38,614 nt of DNA, taken from assembly GCA_039197915.1 (NCBI GenBank), contig JBCCTV010000002.1, positions 1 through 38,614 on the forward strand. Direction: 5' to 3'. Of this stretch, positions 26,633-32,862 are shown piece by piece. The notes under the pieces are model-generated. The model was not told the origin of the DNA and ran no database searches. It saw nothing but the letters and a program-made list of their open reading frames with translations. How positions within the stretch are numbered: the stretch's first letter is position 1; every line of letters starts with the position of its first letter. This DNA comes from JAJFFW01 sp039197915. GTDB taxonomy: Bacteria > Pseudomonadota > Alphaproteobacteria > Caulobacterales > Parvularculaceae. A program made the translations under genes and the position numbers.

Positions 26633-29299
26633 TTACTCCGTAACGACCGCACACGGCGTTGCAAGCTCATTACAAAGAGCCTGCGCCCCACTCGGGTCTA
26701 GCGGCCCCACCAGCAACCGCCACACACCGTCACTTTCGCGCGCCGTAAAATTAGCACTTAAAAGCTGCTGATCGTTCTGGACCGCTTTTTCGCTTGCCCG
26801 TTGAGCGCCAGTGACGCTGTCAAAGGCGCCAAGCTGCACAAAATATTCATCCGTATCCAGTGCACTCTGAACGGCCGACGTCGGGATAACACTTGATAGT
26901 TCCGCTGGCTCAAGGGGCGGCAACTCGTCGCCGTCATCGGAAGCCGCGAGCACGTCGTTTAAGGGCGGCTGCTCAAGAACTGGCAAATCAGTCTCGGTTG
27001 ACGGCGCCGCCGCGGCGACCACAGCCTCGCTCGGCAGATCAGCATCGTCATCGACGATCTCTGCATCTACAGGCAGAAATTCCGCATCAAACTCCGCAGG
27101 CGCGCTGCCTTCAAAATCGCGCGTGATCGGCGCCGGCGCGCGCTGGCGCAACTTGTTTTCGGGAGACAAAAGGCGCAAACCGGTGACCCGGTCTTTTAGT
27201 TCCTGCGTTATAGCGCGCGCTTGCGTTTCGTTTTGCAAAATGCGCGGTTGGATAAGAACAACGAGCTCAGTGCGCGTCTCGTTTCTGTTCGTAGAAGAAA
27301 AAAGACCGCCGAAAAACGGCGCTCTCGATACGATCGGCAAGCCGGAACGTCCCCGCGTGACATTATCTGAGAACAAACCACCAAGCACGATTGTTTCGCC
27401 AGACGTCGCAACAATTGAGCTTTCGATACGACGCTGACTGATCGTTGGGGTGAGCGTTGGGCTCGATGTGGGCGCGACCGTCGAAACCTCTTGCACGACG
27501 CCTAAGGTCACCGACCCATCGCTCGAGATTTTCGGCGTCACCTCAAATATGACGCCCGTGTCGCGAAATTCGATCGAGTTAAACAAAACAGGATCGTTTT
27601 CCGCGCTCGTAAACCCGTTCGTTACATTCTGGACCGTGACCGGAATTTTGTCGCCAACGACAAGACGGGCCGTTTGGTTGTCAAGCACCATTAAATTAGG
27701 CGAAGAAATAACGTTCACTTCCGTCACGCCTTCGAGCGCATCAAGGACAATTTTCGATGGCTCACCAATGACGAGGGAGGCCCCCGGCGCCGTTGGCGCG
27801 ATCGCTTGGGTCGCTAAATTGGTAAGCACACCAACCGAGCTTTCCTTTGCAATGTCGCCCTCAAGGAAGTATTGCACACCGTAACGCAACTCATCAGTAA
27901 GCGTTACTTCAACAATGGTCGCCTCGACCAGAACTTGAAGGGGCGCCACATCAAGTTGGCGCAAGGCATTCACAATCCGCTGGAATTCATCTTGCGTGGA
28001 CATCATGAGGAGCGTGTTTGCGGCCTCGTCCGGTATGATACGTAAGCCAGCCGTCCCGGCGGCTTGGCCATTTGTTCGTGGCCCACTATTGCGTTGCCCT
28101 CCGGCGCGCGCACTGCCAGCCGACATTGCAGAGCCTGCCGTGCTCACCGCTACGACACCTTCGCTCGACCGAGTGACGGGTGTCGCGCCTGGCGCGACGA
28201 TCGACGCAGCGTCGCTTTGCCCGCCGCCAGGCGCATCGAATATTTCCTGCAGCAATGGCGCAACGTCAGTGGCGCGGGCATTTTTCATCGGATAAACACG
28301 TAACCGCCGGGAGGCGCCAGCGTCCTGGTCAAGACGCTTCGTCCATACACGTACTTTTTCAAGGAGCGGCGCCGCGCGCGAAACCGCCAAAACGGCGTTT
28401 GTTCTGTCGATTGCAATGAAGCTAATAGCGCCGTCATCGTCATCGGCCGTCTTAAAGATCGCCTCGAGCTCCGTTACGACCTTATCGGCGGAAACCTGCG
28501 TCAACGGAAATACGCCAACGGATTTTCCAGAAAACCAATCAATGTCGAAGGTCTGTATCGTCTCTGTCCAGAGGGATAGCTCACGGCTCGTCCCAGCAAG
28601 CAATAGGAGGTTTCTTGGGGCGTCAACTCGGATGACGCTGCCATCTCCCGCGAGCGGCGCTAGGATCTCGGCCATCTCCGCGGCGCTAACAAACCGTAAC
28701 GGGACAATTTGCACTGCAAAACCCGGCTGCACCGGCTGACCCGAGCCAATTTGAGGCGCGGCGGCGTAACCGATGGCGTCCGCCTCTGGAACGACCCGAT
28801 AAAGCCCGCTATCAAACACGAGCGCGGCATCATTCTGCCTAAGGACAGTTTCGAAGGCGCGGATGACGTCCCGACCTTGTAGGGCGTCCGCGCTTCGGAG
28901 GTTAATTGTGCCCGAAACCTCCGGATGGACCTCATAGGCTTTGCCGAGGAACTCACCAAAAATGAGCGCCGCTGCTTCAGCGATAGATGCGTTGTCAAAA
29001 TTCAGAACCAAAGCGCCGGCGCCTGTGACATCGCCGCTGGTCTTTTGGGCAAACGACTTACCCCGATAAATTCTAGATTCCGTGGCGCCCGAAGGTTCTC
29101 CCATGACGCGCACCTCAACGCCTGTCGGCGTTAGGCCACGGGCTTGATCTGGAGTCTCAGCTGGCGCTTGAAGCGCGCGTTCCTGCAGCGTCGGATACCG
29201 CGACGCCCTATAAGCGATATCTTCGCCAGCTGGTGGGGGTGTAAGCGCAGTACAGGAACAAAGTGCTGCGAAGGAAACTGTTATAATGGTACGCTTCAT
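26633..29299 (-). CDS. gspD: T2SS secretin GspD with lipoprotein signal and C-terminal SPOR domain
   Basis: The outer-membrane secretin, 888 residues, longer than the family's usual 600-700. Residues 1-16 look like a lipoprotein signal, with lipobox LCSC (lipid on Cys16; the Cys at -2 is unusual). N0 (FDNASIAEAAALIFGEFLG) and the N1-N3 domains follow; a Gly/Ser-rich insert lies in N3. The secretin core starts near VLVEATIVEVTLTDELRYG and has VISSPNLMVLDNQTARLVVGD and the ETIVLGGLFSDN gate. After it comes an acidic, Pro-rich linker (about 710-817) and a SPOR domain (818-888) beginning EYFVQLGAF and ending C-x6-C. No pilotin gspS is seen, so a self-piloting liposecretin like HxcQ is likely. The gap before it (172 bp) may hold its own promoter. 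Confidence 0.95.
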   Translation of the reverse strand: MKRTIITVSFAALCSCTALTPPPAGEDIAYRASRYPTLQERALQAPAETPDQARGLTPTGVEVRVMGEPSGATESRIYRGKSFAQKTSGDVTGAGALVLNFDNASIAEAAALIFGEFLGKAYEVHPEVSGTINLRSADALQGRDVIRAFETVLRQNDAALVFDSGLYRVVPEADAIGYAAAPQIGSGQPVQPGFAVQIVPLRFVSAAEMAEILAPLAGDGSVIRVDAPRNLLLLAGTSRELSLWTETIQTFDIDWFSGKSVGVFPLTQVSADKVVTELEAIFKTADDDDGAISFIAIDRTNAVLAVSRAAPLLEKVRVWTKRLDQDAGASRRLRVYPMKNARATDVAPLLQEIFDAPGGGQSDAASIVAPGATPVTRSSEGVVAVSTAGSAMSAGSARAGGQRNSGPRTNGQAAGTAGLRIIPDEAANTLLMMSTQDEFQRIVNALRQLDVAPLQVLVEATIVEVTLTDELRYGVQYFLEGDIAKESSVGVLTNLATQAIAPTAPGASLVIGEPSKIVLDALEGVTEVNVISSPNLMVLDNQTARLVVGDKIPVTVQNVTNGFTSAENDPVLFNSIEFRDTGVIFEVTPKISSDGSVTLGVVQEVSTVAPTSSPTLTPTISQRRIESSIVATSGETIVLGGLFSDNVTRGRSGLPIVSRAPFFGGLFSSTNRNETRTELVVLIQPRILQNETQARAITQELKDRVTGLRLLSPENKLRQRAPAPITRDFEGSAPAEFDAEFLPVDAEIVDDDADLPSEAVVAAAAPSTETDLPVLEQPPLNDVLAASDDGDELPPLEPAELSSVIPTSAVQSALDTDEYFVQLGAFDSVTGAQRASEKAVQNDQQLLSANFTARESDGVWRLLVGPLDPSGAQALCNELATPCAVVTE
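26636..26848 (-). other. SPOR domain at the GspD C-terminus
   Basis: The last 71 residues of the secretin start EYFVQLGAF and continue with the second SPOR half around WRLLVGPLDPSGAQALC, ending C-NELATP-C-AVV. The hydrophobic core, the LGAF and VGPL turns and the terminal cysteine pair all match the SPOR domain of the barrel protein at 19584-21068. Confidence 0.88.
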
Positions 29300-29471
29300 A
29301 TCTGTACCGATTTTTCCTCAATTGCATTTCTTGCTTGCGAGGTGCGCATCGCTGCATTATTTCAAATTTTATGTTTAAGAATGCGTTTACAAGGCCAGCA
29401 CTGCGGCTCGACACTAAATATTGTTGCCCCAACTTTGATACTTGGGAATTTTTAGGCTGTGTAAATATTTA
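29300..29471. other. AT-rich gap between gspC and gspD
   Basis: This 172-bp stretch has no gene and is AT-richer than its flanks. Read on the minus strand it holds a TTGTAA and a TAAAAT separated by 15 bases, a poor but possible promoter for gspD to gspK. It is the only large break within the secretion cluster. Confidence 0.4.
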
Positions 29472-29918
29472 TTAACGGATTACCAAATTTTCCCGGCGGC
29501 CATCCCGCAACACCTTTACTGAGGCGCCTTGGATTTCAGTCACGGTCACGCCGCGACGGGTCTCGCCTTCGCGGATGACCAAGGCAGCCGCGCCATCGGA
29601 GAACACGGCCGCGCGCTTATTGTTAAACTCACTGACGCCTTTAAGGGTTAGCGTCTTGCGGGCGTCCTTGGTCTGCGCCGATCGGGGCTGCTGACTTGAT
29701 CGCCTGCTTTGAGCAAACAGAGGTCGTGTTCGCAAATCATCGAACGCGTTCGAGAGGCCGGCTGATTTTTCAGGCGGTAGTCGGAACACATCGGTCTGCG
29801 AACGGTTTTTAGGGGCGAGCTGAACTGCGCCTGCGCACAGTGCGGCAAGGACCATCGCTCCCGTTGCAACGCGCACGCCTGCATCGGCAGGAAGACGTAT
29901 TGTCTTGGCGCTAAACAC
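29472..29918 (-). CDS. gspC: T2SS GspC-like protein lacking a PDZ domain
   Basis: GspC couples the inner-membrane platform to the secretin. This 148-residue product has a short cytoplasmic end, one membrane helix (about 17-36), the RTRPLFAQSRR box found in GspC-type proteins, and a C-terminal homology-region domain (LKGVSEFNNKRAAVF ... VTEIQGASVKVLRDGR). There is no PDZ or coiled coil after it, so it is a short form. The GTG at 29918 is supported by a perfect AGGAGG upstream. It overlaps gspM by 8 bp. A GspN or PilP-like label is the alternative. Confidence 0.78.
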   Translation of the reverse strand: MFSAKTIRLPADAGVRVATGAMVLAALCAGAVQLAPKNRSQTDVFRLPPEKSAGLSNAFDDLRTRPLFAQSRRSSQQPRSAQTKDARKTLTLKGVSEFNNKRAAVFSDGAAALVIREGETRRGVTVTEIQGASVKVLRDGRRENLVIR

Positions 29919-30474
29919 GCGCGCCTCCTACTCGCCATTGCGCCGATATCTCCAACGCGACATCAAGGTATAGCGCCTCCGGATCCACGGCAGCGCCGGG
30001 ACGCCGAATGCCAGCGACGGGCTTTAACTCAATTTTGTCGACAATCATCGCCGGCGTGCGCTGCGCAAGGCGCGAAAGAAAGTCAGGAAGCGTTGCTTCT
30101 GGCAGCGAGAACGTTACCCGTAACCTTAGACGGCCATCCGTATCGCCACGTTCTCTGGGCCGCGCTTGGGTCGATGAGAGCTGCGCCCCGCTTTCAGAAA
30201 TCAACCGGGAAATTTCCTCGCGAAAGATCGCCTCGGACTGGGCGGCGCTGGCGGCCGATATATACCCGGTTGATAAGCGATCGGCATAGGAACGCCATGC
30301 GTCTAAAGTTTCTTGCGCCGCGCGCCTGTTTTTCAGCATCTGCGCATTACGCGCCGCTTCATTTTCGGCCTCTCCTGCAAGCCGCCAAAGCGACGATACT
30401 GACGCGATGGAGAAAGCCGACAAAGCCGCAACCGCGACGCACAAATAAACAAACCCACGTGCAACCGATGTCAT
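29911..30474 (-). CDS. gspM: T2SS inner-membrane protein GspM
   Basis: GspM is a bitopic membrane protein that pairs with GspL. The 187-residue product has a short N-terminus, one membrane helix (about 7-27), a helical periplasmic stretch rich in Ala, Glu and Arg, and a ferredoxin-like C-terminal domain (LRVTFSLPEATLPDFLSRLAQRT and VDKIELKPV). Its ATG overlaps the gspL stop (ATGA). Assignment rests on architecture and on position between gspL and gspC. Confidence 0.82.
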   Translation of the reverse strand: MTSVARGFVYLCVAVAALSAFSIASVSSLWRLAGEAENEAARNAQMLKNRRAAQETLDAWRSYADRLSTGYISAASAAQSEAIFREEISRLISESGAQLSSTQARPRERGDTDGRLRLRVTFSLPEATLPDFLSRLAQRTPAMIVDKIELKPVAGIRRPGAAVDPEALYLDVALEISAQWRVGGARV

Positions 30475-31445
30475 TGCTTAGGCTCCAACGTTGCTTTGAG
30501 CTGGAAGCGCTCATTTCCGGTAGCCGGGTCGACGGAGACTGTTGATGTTAATTCAGTATTTGACGTCGTCGGTAGGGCGTCAACGGACGAAAGCGCGGCG
30601 CTGGCGTTCTTTGAAACGCCCCGCAATTCCAACGTTTCCGGCGTAATCAGTATGCGTTGCGCCCAGGATAAGTCATCAAGCGCCGACGCTAACTCATTTA
30701 ATAGAGCGGCTACCGGCGCTTCACCCTCGCGCAGCTGGTGCAGGGCTCTGTTGTCGGCAACAATCCCCGCTACGACGCGACGCGCCTCCACGACACTCTC
30801 AACACCAGCCTGGGAACTGGCAACGGTCAGGCTCGCATAGGCATATCGCAGCAAGGGCGCGCCAACAAAAGCGAATAGCAAAATCGCCAGCGCCGAGAGC
30901 AGATACTGGCGCTGCTTGCGGTCTAAAAAACTTAGGAGCCGGTTCGCAGTTGGCTCCGACGGCAAAATGTCAACGCCCTCGACACCTTCAATCTCAAGCC
31001 TGTCGACCGCAAAGCCAAAGCTCTCAGCACGGGCGATAAGCCCATCCGCCGTGGCGCGCTGCATCGCAATGAGACTGGTTGTAAGCTTCCCCTCACCGCG
31101 CACAGGCTTCGTCCACCCGTAGTAGACACCGTCGGGCGAGAAAGGCGTTAGCTCATGAATTTTGTTTTTAACGATCGCTGGCAAGTGGCGATCAGCAGCG
31201 AGAGGGAGGCGGAGCGTCGGCTGTAGAGACGAAGACTTTGGCGCCACGAGAGTAATGCGATCGTGGGACGCAAAAACCCGCTCCGAGATCATATCCGTAT
31301 GGATACGAATATGGGTGTCACGGCTCAGCCAATTCGTGATCGCGTTAAGCGCGCACAGAATATCGGCATAGATGCGTGAGCAGACGCCGTGGATAGACGA
31401 CGGGATTATACCGGATGCAGGACTGAGACTTGATGCGCTTTCCAT
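30471..31445 (-). CDS. gspL: T2SS inner-membrane protein GspL
   Basis: GspL recruits GspE to the inner membrane. The 324-residue product has a shortened cytoplasmic domain (about 1-175, with IHELTPFSPDGVYYGW in the middle, a motif also seen in PilM/PilN-like GspL), a membrane helix (about 181-201, LLSALAILLFAFVGAPLL), and a periplasmic ferredoxin-like domain (LNELASALDDLSWAQRILITPETLELRG). The ATG at 31445 is preferred over a TTG at 31460; neither has a strong ribosome-binding site. The gene starts 82 bp after the DUF1501 gene. Confidence 0.85.
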   Translation of the reverse strand: MESASSLSPASGIIPSSIHGVCSRIYADILCALNAITNWLSRDTHIRIHTDMISERVFASHDRITLVAPKSSSLQPTLRLPLAADRHLPAIVKNKIHELTPFSPDGVYYGWTKPVRGEGKLTTSLIAMQRATADGLIARAESFGFAVDRLEIEGVEGVDILPSEPTANRLLSFLDRKQRQYLLSALAILLFAFVGAPLLRYAYASLTVASSQAGVESVVEARRVVAGIVADNRALHQLREGEAPVAALLNELASALDDLSWAQRILITPETLELRGVSKNASAALSSVDALPTTSNTELTSTVSVDPATGNERFQLKATLEPKQ

Positions 31446-31527
31446 CGGCAACAAATACAATCGGAAACGGAAACAGAGCGTTAACTATAACACGCGCCAA
31501 ATGCCGAGCGCTTAGCCACTGTCAGCG

Positions 31528-32853
31528 CTAGCTGCCGGTTGCATTAATAAGATTTGCTGACGAAAAGCTGTGTCCAGGGAAGATATCCGCCAACTGAGAT
31601 TGCGGCGCACCCAGGAACGAAACGAGCGCTTCGCCCAGCATGTCACGGTAATCAAGCGACGTCGCCAGGAAGCGCCCATTCTCAAGCTGGTTCTCGGCAA
31701 GGCCGGGCCACGCTGTACGTACACCGCCGTTCACTGCGCCGCCGATCATCCACCAGGCAGCGGCGGCGCCGTGGTCCGTGCCCCGGCTACCGTTTTGCCT
31801 GACAGTGCGACCAAACTCGGTGCCGAATATCATCAAAACGTCGTCACGCCGGTCTGCTATGTCGCGGTAGAACGCGAGCATATTGTTCGCGCCTTCGCGG
31901 ATCCGAGAATGGTACCGGAAGTTTAAGTCGCCATGGTCAACGTTGTTTGGGAGCTGTCCGGAATGGGTGTCCCATCCGATACTCCAATCCATCGCCACGA
32001 CTTCTAAGCCAACGCCGGCCTTAATAAGCTGGGCAGTAATCTCGAGCCCATTGCCGAAGCCGTCATTTGAATAGGTAAGACCGCCGGCGTCTGGTGTGTA
32101 ATCATCGCTGAGGTTTGCGACCAACTCCAATTTTTCCGACATATCCAACGCCTTTTCATAAGCCTGGCGTTCAGCAGGAGACGCTCCTTGCGGCGCTGAC
32201 TCGTTCAGCCGCCGTAGCATCGATAGGTATCGGTTGTCAGAACAGTCGTCGCCAGAACACCAAAGCCGATCCGATATCGAAAAACTACTCCGATCACGAA
32301 TTGCGGTTACTGGTGTGCGCCCACGCAAGACCTGAGCAACACCACTCCGGCCAGCAACAAGGGCCGGGAATGTGGCGTTTGATTGGTTGATATCCACAAA
32401 ACGACCAAGATAACCGTTCGCGTTGTTGTCGATTATACCATTTTCAATCCAACGCTGGTTATCAAAGTGCGACCGGCCAGTACCTGCCATATGCGTTGCG
32501 GGCGCTAAGGCAAGATCGCCATTGTCCCAAATTTCCATCAACGGCGCGAGGGCGGGATGAGCGCCCATATCAGCGGTTAGTTGTATTGCAGAGGACGCGT
32601 CATTCCCGTTCGGCGGCGCAACCGCCAGGTCGGGCCGAACTTGATAATACGCATTATCTGTATAGGGCGGGAACAGATTAATTCCGTCTGCGCCGCCGCG
32701 CAGGAAAACTTTTATAAGCGTCTTGCCGCCTGTTCCCATTTGAGCTTTTGCGGTCGGTGATGAGAACTTTAAGCTCAGCGGCGCCTCTGCATTGACAGCA
32801 CCGATGGCGCCCGCACCAAGCAAAAGTTTAAGAGCCTGACGTCTGGTTGTCAT
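31528..32853 (-). CDS. DUF1501 family exported protein with twin-arginine signal
   Basis: A 441-residue protein. The N-terminus TTRRQALKLLLGAGAIGAV is a Tat signal, so it is likely exported folded. The DUF1501 body begins around LIKVFLRGGADGINLFPPY and includes WSIGWDTHSGQLPNNVDHGD, GTEFGRTVRQNGSRGTDHG and LDYRDMLGEAL. DUF1501 proteins are related to alkaline-phosphatase/sulfatase folds; the GTEFGRT and DHG residues would be metal ligands in that fold, but no activity is established. The gene starts 9 bp after the DUF1800 gene; the two families are often neighbours. Position at the head of the T2SS operon makes it a candidate cargo. Confidence 0.9.
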   Translation of the reverse strand: MTTRRQALKLLLGAGAIGAVNAEAPLSLKFSSPTAKAQMGTGGKTLIKVFLRGGADGINLFPPYTDNAYYQVRPDLAVAPPNGNDASSAIQLTADMGAHPALAPLMEIWDNGDLALAPATHMAGTGRSHFDNQRWIENGIIDNNANGYLGRFVDINQSNATFPALVAGRSGVAQVLRGRTPVTAIRDRSSFSISDRLWCSGDDCSDNRYLSMLRRLNESAPQGASPAERQAYEKALDMSEKLELVANLSDDYTPDAGGLTYSNDGFGNGLEITAQLIKAGVGLEVVAMDWSIGWDTHSGQLPNNVDHGDLNFRYHSRIREGANNMLAFYRDIADRRDDVLMIFGTEFGRTVRQNGSRGTDHGAAAAWWMIGGAVNGGVRTAWPGLAENQLENGRFLATSLDYRDMLGEALVSFLGAPQSQLADIFPGHSFSSANLINATGS

Positions 32854-32862
32854 TTTTACCCC

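Noticed and set aside
21084..31445. Type IV pilus or Tad pilus cluster
   Set aside because: GspG calcium loop, GspH to K minor pseudopilins, GspD N-domains and GspM/L order indicate T2SS; no PilT, PilA or CpaF-type genes are present.
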